This document shows, piece after piece, positions 14,815-20,824 of a stretch of 20,824 nucleotides of DNA (within the stretch, counting starts at the first letter, position 1; each line of letters starts with the position of its first letter). The notes under the pieces were generated by a model. That model did not search any database. It had not been told where the DNA came from and was given only the letters and a program-made list of their open reading frames with translations. The position numbers were made by a program, and so were the translations under genes. The stretch spans positions 1 through 20,824 of the forward strand of contig JAGTUY010000477.1 in the NCBI GenBank assembly GCA_018224455.1, written 5' to 3'. This stretch comes from Desulfosarcina sp. Its GTDB lineage: Bacteria; Desulfobacterota; Desulfobacteria; Desulfobacterales; Desulfosarcinaceae.

Positions 14815-16677
14815 ATGCCAGCAGAGAAAACGGCCATCCAGGGACGGGTGCTTTTGGTTTCCGCGCCCTGGCCGCTATTTAACCGTCCATCCTTGCCGCT
14901 GGGGGCATTGAAAGCCTATCTGCGCAAAACGCTGCCGCACATTCAGACGGACGCCTGCCACCTTTTCCTGCAGGTGGCCCAGGCATTGGGATACGACCGT
15001 TATCAGGGTGTTTCCCGGCGGGTCTGGCGGGCCGAGGCCGTCTTCTCGGCACTGCTCTATCCCGAGCATGCCCATTTGGCCGAATCACTATACACCCGGA
15101 CGCTAAAACGGGGGGACGCGGCGACCGATGATTTTCAGCAGTTGGTCCGCCAGGTGAAAGGCGTCATGGGCGGCTGGCTCCAGCGAATCAATTGGTCGGC
15201 ACTCGACCTGGTCGGATTTACCATCTCGTTTTGCCAAGTCACTGCTTCCCTTTACCTGATTTCAAAAATCAAGGACATCTGTCCCTCGCTGCCCGTGGTT
15301 GTGGGCGGGTCCTCCTTCTCGGGGGAACGGTCCGCCGACCTGCTGAATGTTTTTCCGCATATTGATTACCTGGTTGTGGGAGAGGGGGAGCGTCCCCTGG
15401 CCGGTCTGTTGCGCCATCTGACCGCCCCTCGCCCGCGGTCCATACCTGGGCTCCCCGACGGCCTCTTTACCGCGGATACCAAGCCCGGCGAAATGGATCG
15501 GTTTTGTCAACTGCATCGATTAGACCGCCTGCCTGCACCGGACTACGATGACTACTTCAACATGCTGGCCGGGTTTTCTCCACATCACCGCTTCTTTCCT
15601 GTTCTCCCCGTTGAAGCCTCTCGGGGATGCTGGTGGCACCGACAGGATGCCGCGGGCCAGTTCGGAGGGTGTGCCTTCTGCAACCTGAACCTGCAGTGGC
15701 AGGGATATCGTACCAAAGGCGCGCAGCAAGTGGTCCTAGAGATGGACTACCTCGCTCAACGGCATCAAGTCCTTTCCCTGACCTTTGCCGACAACGCCTT
15801 CCCGATGAAACAGGCCTCGTCGATCTTCGATGGAATCAGGGGGTTGGGCCGGGATCTGTCCATCTTCACCGAACTGCGGGCCAATACCCCCCCGTCGCTG
15901 CTTCGGAAAATGAAACTGGCCGGCGTGGATACGGTTCAGGTGGGCATCGAAGCCCTTTCCAGCCACTTGCTGGCCAAGATGAACAAAGGTGTGCGGGTCA
16001 TCGACAACCTGAGCTTGATGAAGCATTGTGAGGCCTTGGGCATCGTCAACGCGTCCAATCTGATGCTTCATTTCCCCGGCAGCGATGACCAAGATGTCAA
16101 TGAAACCCTTCATTCCCTTGCATTTGCCCGCTGGTACCGGCCGCTGAAAACCGTCAGTTTCTGGCTGGGCCTGGAAAGTCCGACATATCGGTTTGCCCGG
16201 CGGTTCCATATCCGGTCCGTTTTCAATCATCCCAATCTGAAAAAACTCTTTCCGGAGCCGGTGGCAGCAAACCTCCGGTTCATGATTCAGGGCTATCGCG
16301 GCGATCGGACACGCCAACTGAAATTATGGCGAACAGTGGAAAAGAAAACCCGTCAATGGCAAAAAGATTACGACACCTTGCAGCGGCAGACCGGCGGCAA
16401 ACCGGCACTGGCCTTTCGCGATGGCGGCCGGTTTATCATCATCGACCAGCATTTGCCCATGCAAGCCACCGTCAGGCATCGGCTCACCGGAATCTCGGCC
16501 GAGATCTACCGCTATTGCCATATCCCCCGCGCACTCAAACAGGTGGCCGGGATGTTTGCCGCCCACAGTCCGGAACAGATTCGGGCTTTTTTCAAATCCA
16601 TGGTTAAAAAGCGGCTGATTTTCGAAGAGGGCGATTGTTACTTGAGCCTGGCAGCACCCGCTTCATGGCTGCAATGA
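14815..16677 (+). CDS. B12-binding radical SAM protein, RiPP-maturation C-methyltransferase type
   Basis: A 620-residue radical SAM enzyme with an N-terminal cobalamin-binding region (RVLLVSAPWPLFNRPSLPLG, then VVVGGSSFSGE and DYLVVGEGERP). The SAM barrel starts with EASRGCWW. The wording (SRGCWW...C.FCNLN, TFADNAF, RANTPPSLLRKMKLAGVDTVQVGIEALSSHLLAKMNKGV, NLMLHFPG) fits the family known as RiPP maturation radical SAM C-methyltransferase. The cluster cysteines are C272, C286 and C289, i.e. Cx13Cx2C. The classical spacing is Cx3Cx2C and this family usually has a moderately longer first gap. The tail (557-615) resembles a PqqD-like winged helix for peptide recognition. No certain precursor gene is nearby. 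The start is ATG 14815; an in-frame TTG at 14791 overlaps the lipoprotein gene. It overlaps the following dus gene by ATGA. Confidence 0.85.
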   Translation: MPAEKTAIQGRVLLVSAPWPLFNRPSLPLGALKAYLRKTLPHIQTDACHLFLQVAQALGYDRYQGVSRRVWRAEAVFSALLYPEHAHLAESLYTRTLKRGDAATDDFQQLVRQVKGVMGGWLQRINWSALDLVGFTISFCQVTASLYLISKIKDICPSLPVVVGGSSFSGERSADLLNVFPHIDYLVVGEGERPLAGLLRHLTAPRPRSIPGLPDGLFTADTKPGEMDRFCQLHRLDRLPAPDYDDYFNMLAGFSPHHRFFPVLPVEASRGCWWHRQDAAGQFGGCAFCNLNLQWQGYRTKGAQQVVLEMDYLAQRHQVLSLTFADNAFPMKQASSIFDGIRGLGRDLSIFTELRANTPPSLLRKMKLAGVDTVQVGIEALSSHLLAKMNKGVRVIDNLSLMKHCEALGIVNASNLMLHFPGSDDQDVNETLHSLAFARWYRPLKTVSFWLGLESPTYRFARRFHIRSVFNHPNLKKLFPEPVAANLRFMIQGYRGDRTRQLKLWRTVEKKTRQWQKDYDTLQRQTGGKPALAFRDGGRFIIIDQHLPMQATVRHRLTGISAEIYRYCHIPRALKQVAGMFAAHSPEQIRAFFKSMVKKRLIFEEGDCYLSLAAPASWLQ

Positions 16678-17630
16678 CCATGAAGCACCTGATTCTCGCC
16701 CCATTGCGCGGCTTTACCGATGTGGTATTCAGGAGCGCATTTAAGCGTCATTTTGAAGGTGTTGACGAGGCGGTGGCGCCCTTTGTCACATCGATCAAGG
16801 GCCGGTCCATCAAACCCTCTCACCTGCGGGACCTGGCACCGGCTGACAATCGAGTCCTGCCGGTCGTCCCCCAGATTCTGAGCAACAATCCAGACGAATT
16901 TATCTGCCTTGCCAACGCGCTCTTCGATCTGGGCTACCGGGAAATAAACTGGAACCTGGGGTGTCCTTTCCCCATGGTAGCCAAAAAAATGCGGGGATCC
17001 GGGTTGCTGCCGCACCCGGATGTGATTGACCGAATGCTCGACAAAACGCTGCGTGGATTTTCGGGCAATCTGTCCATTAAAACCCGTTTGGGGCGGTTTT
17101 CAGGCGATGAGATGGATCATCTCATTCCGGTTTTCAACCGCTACCCGCTTTCTCGGGTGATTGTTCATCCGCGTACCGGGGTGCAGATGTATGCGGGAAA
17201 AGTGGATCTGAAGGCTTTCGACGTCTGTCTGACCCGGATCTCGCACCCCGTGGTTTACAACGGGGATATCAATGACCTGGACATGTTTCACGTATTGGAA
17301 TCCCGATTTCCGTCATCCTCCGGCTGGATGCTGGGGCGGGGGCTTATCGCTAACCCGTTTCTGCCTGAAATGATTCAATCGGGGACCCGGCTGATCGGCC
17401 ACGGGAATGCACGCTTTGCGAAATTCCACGACGATCTGGTGGTCGGATACTGTCGCCGGTTTTCCGGGCCGGGTCATGTACTGGACCGGATGAAGGGATT
17501 CTGGCGCTATTTTGCAGCCGATTTCCCGGACGGTCGGCGAATCGTTAAACGGATCCGTAAAGCGGATTCCCTCGACCGTTATCGTCAGGCGGTCACGGCG
17601 GTGTTCAACGGTAAGGACCGATGGGGCTGA
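16674..17630 (+). CDS. tRNA-dihydrouridine synthase family protein
   Basis: FMN enzyme that reduces uridine in tRNA to dihydrouridine using NADPH. A 318-residue TIM barrel with APLRGFTDVVFRSAFKRHF at the N-terminus, PQILSNNPDEF, the active-site sequence INWNLGCPFP with C97 as catalytic cysteine, IKTRLG, and the phosphate/FMN signature VHPRTGVQMYAG. VVYNGDI and MLGRGLIANPFL complete the barrel. The C-terminal helical tRNA-binding domain (about 245-318) is present. I choose the ATG at 16674, which overlaps the stop of the radical SAM gene (ATGA); in-frame ATGs at 16665 and 16680 are alternatives. The overlap implies translational coupling. The subfamily (DusA/B/C) cannot be fixed by eye. Confidence 0.92.
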   Translation: MTMKHLILAPLRGFTDVVFRSAFKRHFEGVDEAVAPFVTSIKGRSIKPSHLRDLAPADNRVLPVVPQILSNNPDEFICLANALFDLGYREINWNLGCPFPMVAKKMRGSGLLPHPDVIDRMLDKTLRGFSGNLSIKTRLGRFSGDEMDHLIPVFNRYPLSRVIVHPRTGVQMYAGKVDLKAFDVCLTRISHPVVYNGDINDLDMFHVLESRFPSSSGWMLGRGLIANPFLPEMIQSGTRLIGHGNARFAKFHDDLVVGYCRRFSGPGHVLDRMKGFWRYFAADFPDGRRIVKRIRKADSLDRYRQAVTAVFNGKDRWG

Positions 17631-17746
17631 CCACTCACCCATGCCGGTAAAGCGTTGCGGTTCCCCGTTATTTTTCACAACCGATTGTGCATCCATCCAA
17701 AATCTACTATACGTAGACCACGTCATCTAATCGGATCAATGAACCT

Positions 17747-17772
17747 CTCCGTCTGCCAAATCACGGACGGAG
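17747..17772. other. Inverted repeat upstream of the receiver gene
   Basis: CTCCGTC (17747-17753) is the exact reverse complement of GACGGAG (17766-17772), with a 12-nt loop. It lies 28 nt before the start of the receiver-domain gene, so it would be in the 5' leader or act as an operator. A shorter dyad TCTAC-N5-GTAGA lies at 17703-17717. No T-run follows either one. Confidence 0.35.
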
Positions 17773-17799
17773 CGCCATCTATCCCTTGGGAGCAGTCGA

Positions 17800-18174
17800 A
17801 TGCATCGAAAAACGATTCTCATTGTGGATGACGAATTGAGCATTCTGGTGCCGTTACAATTTCTCATGGAAAAGGAAGGGTACCTGCCCAGACTGGCCCA
17901 GAGCGGCAAAGAAGCCATCGAAAAAATCGACGAGGTTGATCCCGATCTGATCCTGCTGGATATCATGCTTCCGGATCTGGATGGGTATGAGATCTACCAG
18001 ATGATTCGACAGCGGACCGAATGGGAATCCATCCGAATCATTTTTCTCACGGCCAAAAACCGGGATGCCGACATGGCCAAGGGGATCGCCATGGGTGCCG
18101 ATGCCTACATCACCAAACCGTTTTCCAATACACAACTGTTAGCAAAGATTCGCGAACTGATAGGGCCAGCCTAA
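17800..18174 (+). CDS. Stand-alone response regulator receiver (CheY-like)
   Basis: A single receiver domain of 124 residues and nothing more, so it acts by protein-protein contact or as a phosphorelay intermediate rather than by binding DNA. All conserved residues are present: acidic pocket D10/D11/E12, phosphorylated D54 (LLDIMLP), switch T84 (FLTAK) and K106 (TKPF). The ATG at 17800 is preceded by GGGAG with a 7-nt spacer. No histidine kinase lies in the window; the nearest regulatory sequence is the minus-strand GAF-LuxR remnant that begins 20 nt downstream, so a former functional link is possible but not shown. The 169-nt upstream gap contains two short dyads. Confidence 0.93.
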   Translation: MHRKTILIVDDELSILVPLQFLMEKEGYLPRLAQSGKEAIEKIDEVDPDLILLDIMLPDLDGYEIYQMIRQRTEWESIRIIFLTAKNRDADMAKGIAMGADAYITKPFSNTQLLAKIRELIGPA

Positions 18175-18194
18175 CCATCGTTGACATTGAATGA

Positions 18195-18563
18195 TTAAAC
18201 CAGGGTCATCAGGCAGTCGCGGAGTTGGATCCGCTGATTGGTCAACCCCGGTTTTTTACGCAGGCGGTTGCGGTGGGCCTCGATGGTTTTCGCAGAAGCG
18301 TTCAGGATTTGTGCAATCTCCTTTCGAAAATGGCGCATGTCCTTCCGGGTCTCCGGTATAATGACGCTGTCACCATCTTGCGCTGGAAGCCTGCTGCCTG
18401 ACGGCACACCACCTCCCCGGTAGCAGGATCCTTCAGCCAGATGGAACTGCCGACGACACCGAACAGATTTTTGATGGCCTTTAAAATCATTGACAGCACC
18501 CGATCCAACTCCAGACTGGAATTGATTGCGGGAAAAGATTGGATGATCAGGAAGATGGCCTTC
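18195..18563 (-). pseudogene. Remnant of a GAF-domain/LuxR-HTH regulator
   Basis: Two recognisable protein pieces occur on the minus strand in different frames. Reading from about 18525 to 18378: INSSLELDRVLSMILKAIKN, then GVVGSSIWLKDPATGEVVCRQAAG, the first half of a GAF sensor domain. Reading from about 18352 to the stop at 18195 in another frame: KEIAQILNASAKTIEAHRNR and LRKKPGLTN, the recognition half of a LuxR-type helix-turn-helix. The second half of GAF and the front of the HTH are missing and the frame is broken, so this is an internally deleted, frame-shifted gene. Its 5' end abuts the start of the plus-strand uracil-DNA glycosylase gene, and no start codon with RBS is visible. Together the parts fit a sensor-regulator that no longer works. 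Confidence 0.75.
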
Positions 18564-19319
18564 TTCGACGGCGGCCTGGCTGCCGCTATCGCTGCAATTA
18601 CCGACGATCTGGTGGCAAGCGTCCGGCGGCTGACGTTTTCGGCTCCCGTGACCCATACCTATCATCCGCTGATCTACGCCAGGAGTGGTTATGACCGTTA
18701 TGTGGCCTGTTTTGGCGACACGGCCAAAGCGGTGGTGCTGGTGGGGATGAATCCCGGCCCGTTTGGCATGGCTCAGACCGGTGTGCCATTTGGTGACGTG
18801 GAGATGGTCGACGGGTGGATGGGCATCAACACCCCTATTTCGCAGCCGGTCGACATCCACCCCAAACGGCCGATTTCAGGCTTTTCATGCACGCGCAGGG
18901 AGGTGAGCGGCCAACGCCTGTGGGGATGGGCCAAACAGCGGTATGGGGGCCCTAACACCTTTTTCAAACAGTTTTTCGTACTCAATTACTGCCCGTTGGT
19001 GTTCATGGAAGCCAGCGGCCGCAACCGCACACCCGACAAACTGCCGGCGGTTGAAAAAAAGCGGCTTTTCCAAATTTGCGATGTGGCGCTTCAACGATCC
19101 ATCGACGTTTTTAAGCCACAGTGGGTGGTGGGGATTGGTGGTTTTGCCGAAAAACGGATTAATCATGCATTGAAGGGCATGCATCTGAAAACCGGCAGAC
19201 TGACCCACCCCAGTCCGGCCAATCCCAAAGCCAATCAAGGCTGGTCGCTGCGGGTCGAATCGGAACTGGCGGCCATGGGAATCGGCCTGGCTGACGGAAA
19301 AGAAAAAAGCTCGGCTTGA
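18543..19319 (+). CDS. SMUG1-type uracil-DNA glycosylase
   Basis: Base-excision repair enzyme that removes uracil (and oxidised pyrimidines) from DNA. The 258-residue protein shows the SMUG1 signature VGMNPGPFGMAQTGVPFGD (67-85), with N70 as the water-activating residue, and the second active-site motif HPSPANP with H222. SGQRLWGWA and NYCPLVFMEASGRNRTP are also family-like. The frame is open upstream to 18441, but that stretch is the antisense of the GAF remnant, so the ATG at 18543 is preferred (258 aa, near vertebrate SMUG1 size); ATG 18555 is an alternative. The RBS is weak. The TGA lies inside the terminator hairpin. SMUG1 is far commoner in animals than in bacteria, though scattered bacterial homologues are known. 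Confidence 0.9.
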   Translation: MIRKMAFFDGGLAAAIAAITDDLVASVRRLTFSAPVTHTYHPLIYARSGYDRYVACFGDTAKAVVLVGMNPGPFGMAQTGVPFGDVEMVDGWMGINTPISQPVDIHPKRPISGFSCTRREVSGQRLWGWAKQRYGGPNTFFKQFFVLNYCPLVFMEASGRNRTPDKLPAVEKKRLFQICDVALQRSIDVFKPQWVVGIGGFAEKRINHALKGMHLKTGRLTHPSPANPKANQGWSLRVESELAAMGIGLADGKEKSSA

Positions 19320-19333
19320 TGGCGAGCTTTTTT
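19303..19333. terminator. Bidirectional intrinsic terminator between the SMUG1 and FmdB genes
   Basis: AAAAAAGCTCG (19303-19313) pairs exactly with CGAGCTTTTTT (19323-19333) around a 9-nt loop. The stem ends in a T-run on both strands, so it can stop the plus-strand glycosylase transcript and the minus-strand fmdB transcript. The glycosylase stop codon (19317-19319) is in the loop. Confidence 0.85.
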
Positions 19334-19379
19334 CTATCGATGTGAACTTTCCCGGACCGGAAAAGCAGGATTAAATGCC

Positions 19380-19589
19380 TCAGCCGCCGGCAGATGGTTT
19401 GCAGGGCGGTGGCTGGAAGCCGCCGGAACCGGTGGGAATGCCATGGGGCCGGACGGCACCGGCTGACATCAGCTTTTCCACGTTTCCACAGTTGCATGCG
19501 GGACATAACACGGACTCGGTGTCCGATGAGAACACCAGTTGTTCGAAGTGATTGCAGCAGGCCTTGCATTGGTACTCGAAGATCGGCAT
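19380..19589 (-). CDS. FmdB family zinc-ribbon protein
   Basis: A 69-residue protein starting MPIFEYQCKACCNHFEQLVF, the standard opening of the FmdB/CxxC regulatory family. Two CxxC pairs (C8/C11 and C29/C32) form a zinc ribbon, and the tail is Gly/Pro-rich and disordered, as usual. The start at 19589 is fixed by AAAGGAG 7 nt upstream; an in-frame ATG at 19637 has no site and lies in the promoter. FmdB was named from a formamidase gene cluster; its role in most bacteria is unknown, and it is often encoded near housekeeping genes. Convergent with the glycosylase gene and divergent from aroF. Confidence 0.9.
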   Translation of the reverse strand: MPIFEYQCKACCNHFEQLVFSSDTESVLCPACNCGNVEKLMSAGAVRPHGIPTGSGGFQPPPCKPSAGG

Positions 19590-19614
19590 GTTTGGGCTCC
19601 TTTTTTTGGGAACT

Positions 19615-19642
19615 ATGATAATGGCAACGCACCCCAAGTCAA
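19615..19642 (-). promoter_or_regulatory. Putative promoter of the fmdB-family gene
   Basis: On the minus strand TTGACT (19642-19637), 16-nt spacer, TATCAT (19620-19615), each 5/6 to sigma70 consensus. It lies about 25 nt before the start codon at 19589, leaving room only for the Shine-Dalgarno sequence in the leader. Confidence 0.5.
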
Positions 19643-19751
19643 GCCTCTTTTTTACATTTGCTCATAAAGGCGCGGTTCGATCCCATTATCGCCGCGTACC
19701 TCCATTGGAAAAAGCGTTTGACAATCACGGTGATGGATGCCATTTCCAGTT

Positions 19752-19784
19752 AAAAGGGCCGCGGGGTTAACCGGGCCCTTTTTT
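19752..19784 (+). terminator. Intrinsic-terminator-like hairpin in the aroF upstream region
   Basis: AAAAGGGCC (19752-19760) pairs with GGCCCTTTT (19774-19782), followed by further T to 19784. The 13-nt loop is GC-rich. It points along the plus strand, yet no plus-strand gene ends just before it, and aroF starts 47 nt after it. It may therefore be an attenuator in the aroF leader or an insulator against read-through. A TTGACA at 19718-19723 lacks a good -10. Confidence 0.65.
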
Positions 19785-19831
19785 CAGGCCGCGGTGGCAA
19801 ACCGGGTCCCAATTTCCAAAGGAGGCATAAC

Positions 19832-20824
19832 ATGCTGGTGGTGATGGATAAATCGGCGACACCCGAGCAGATCGACCAGGTCGTCAAGGTCATTGAAGAA
19901 CGGGGATGCACCGCCAGGCCTATTCCCGGTGGCGATCGCGTTTCCATCGGCGTGCTGAACAACAAAGGTCCCGTGGATGCGGCCATGTTTATCGGACTGC
20001 CTGGGGTCAAGGATGCAGTGCCCATCACCAAACCTTATAAACTGGTCAGCCGGGAAACAAAAGCCGAAGACACGCTGATCCAGGTAGGTAAAGTCACCAT
20101 CGGCAACGGCCACCTGACCATCATTGCCGGACCCTGTGCCATCGAAAGTGAAGACCAGGCCTTGACCATCGCGGGGCATGTCCAAAAAGCCGGTGCGCAT
20201 CTGTTCCGGGGCGGGGCCTTCAAACCGCGAACCTCCCCGTACTCCTTTCAGGGCCTCGGGGAAGAGGGACTCAAAATTTTGGCCCGGGTTAGGGAGGATT
20301 TAGGTCTGCCGGTGGTCACCGAAGTGATGGATTCGCAGACCTTCGACCTGGTGGAGCATTATGCCGATGTGGTCCAGATCGGTACCCGGAACATGCAGAA
20401 CTTCAGCCTGCTCAAGCGGGCCGGCGAGTCCTACCGACCGATCCTGCTAAAACGGGGCATGGCCGCCACCATTGACGAGTGGCTCATGGCCGCCGAATAC
20501 ATCATGGCCCAGGGAAATCACCAGGTGATCCTGTGCGAGCGCGGTGTGCGCACCTTCGTCCATCACAGTCGCAACACCCTGGATCTGTCCGCCGTGCCGG
20601 TGGTCAAAAAAGAGAGCCATCTGCCCATTGTGGTGGACCCCAGCCACGCCGCCGGTCGACGGGATCAGGTGCTGCCCCTGTCCCGTGCGGCGGTGGCTGC
20701 CAATGCACACGGGTTGATGGTGGAGGTCCACCATCAACCGGAAGAAGCATTGAGCGACGGCGCCCAGAGCCTGTACCCGGAACAATTCGGCTTGCTTTGC
20801 CGGCAGGTCATGGCGATATTCAAG
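19832..20824 (+). CDS. aroF: 3-deoxy-7-phosphoheptulonate synthase (DAHP synthase, type I-beta), 3' end outside window
   Basis: First enzyme of the shikimate pathway: condenses phosphoenolpyruvate and erythrose 4-phosphate. The frame from ATG 19832 stays open for 331 codons to the end of the window; no stop is seen, so at most a few codons are missing. The N-terminal ~70 residues form the ferredoxin-like regulatory domain typical of the Thermotoga-type enzyme (feedback by Tyr/Phe in that homologue). The barrel follows: IIAGPCAIES with C102, FRGGAFKPRTSPYSFQG, H272 (DPSHAAG), E298 (MVEVH) and D309 (LSDGAQS). These four positions coincide with the metal ligands as numbered in the T. maritima enzyme. 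AAAGGAGG stands 6 nt before the start. A terminator-like hairpin lies in its leader. Confidence 0.95.
   Translation, partial: MLVVMDKSATPEQIDQVVKVIEERGCTARPIPGGDRVSIGVLNNKGPVDAAMFIGLPGVKDAVPITKPYKLVSRETKAEDTLIQVGKVTIGNGHLTIIAGPCAIESEDQALTIAGHVQKAGAHLFRGGAFKPRTSPYSFQGLGEEGLKILARVREDLGLPVVTEVMDSQTFDLVEHYADVVQIGTRNMQNFSLLKRAGESYRPILLKRGMAATIDEWLMAAEYIMAQGNHQVILCERGVRTFVHHSRNTLDLSAVPVVKKESHLPIVVDPSHAAGRRDQVLPLSRAAVAANAHGLMVEVHHQPEEALSDGAQSLYPEQFGLLCRQVMAIFK
20712..20739. repeat. Perfect 13-bp inverted repeat inside aroF
   Basis: GGTTGATGGTGGA (20712-20724) is exactly complementary to TCCACCATCAACC (20727-20739), with only 2 nt between. It covers the codons for the conserved GLMVEVHHQP segment, including the metal ligand E298. 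Confidence 0.6.

Noticed and set aside
17703..17717. TCTAC-N5-GTAGA dyad before the receiver gene as an operator
   Set aside because: Five-base arms are expected by chance in a gap of this size and no promoter elements are placed around it.
18441..18542. N-terminal extension of the uracil-DNA glycosylase
   Set aside because: This stretch is the antisense of the GAF remnant and adds residues without family similarity; the ATG at 18543 gives a normal SMUG1 start.
18195..18860. 221-codon minus-strand frame as a real gene
   Set aside because: Only its last ~50 residues (LuxR HTH remnant) are protein-like; the rest is antisense of the uracil-DNA glycosylase gene and crosses the GAF remnant in the wrong frame.
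19615..19770. Possible Phe-rich leader peptide (SLFFTF) for an aroF attenuator
   Set aside because: Its start codon coincides with the -10 of the divergent fmdB promoter, there is no RBS, the three Phe codons are about 100 nt before the hairpin, and the frame runs into the hairpin itself. The hairpin alone is kept as a finding.

Overview
The window reads as one contiguous piece of a GC-rich bacterial chromosome. The gene set suggests a strictly anaerobic Desulfobacterota (Desulfosarcina/Desulfobacteraceae-like) organism: a tungsten/molybdenum-type aldehyde:ferredoxin oxidoreductase, paired iron alcohol dehydrogenases, a B12-dependent radical SAM enzyme, an FmdB zinc-ribbon protein and a Thermotoga-type DAHP synthase. 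That assignment is an inference from gene families only. I found no tRNA, rRNA, IS element or CRISPR array, and no gene-free stretch longer than 300 bases. The largest gaps are about 170-245 bases.

Layout. (1) 1-1604, minus strand: an M24 aminopeptidase P-type gene followed 3 nt later by xerD, which runs off the left edge. (2) 1652-9422, plus strand: an operon-like run that starts at a sigma70-like promoter and ends at an intrinsic terminator. It holds a hotdog thioesterase, elbB, an aldehyde:ferredoxin oxidoreductase (AOR) with an unusual C-terminal SCP2-like extension, an iron-ADH-like protein that has lost metal ligands, an intact iron ADH, gpt (overlapping the ADH by 4 nt) and a BamE-like/coiled-coil lipoprotein. 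AOR plus ADH could interconvert carboxylic acid, aldehyde and alcohol. (3) 9561-17630, plus strand: a YbaK-type deacylase, an unknown protein, then mltD coupled to a SLOG-DUF6794 protein and followed closely by an unusual Nudix hydrolase. After these come a CxxC protein of unknown function, a short 27-codon ORF, an MCE-like lipoprotein, a B12-binding radical SAM protein of the RiPP-maturation type, and a tRNA-dihydrouridine synthase overlapping it by ATGA. (4) 17800-19640: a stand-alone receiver protein, the remains of a GAF-LuxR regulator on the minus strand, a SMUG1-type uracil-DNA glycosylase, and fmdB on the minus strand. A bidirectional terminator lies between the last two. (5) 19752-20824: an intrinsic-terminator-like hairpin just ahead of aroF, which lacks only its last few codons.

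The items I would look at first are the AOR-SCP2 fusion beside the degenerate/intact ADH pair, the radical SAM enzyme with a widened cysteine motif (Cx13Cx2C) and a possible short precursor-like ORF nearby, the SLOG-DUF6794 protein with a damaged nucleotide-binding loop, and the eroded GAF-LuxR regulator.
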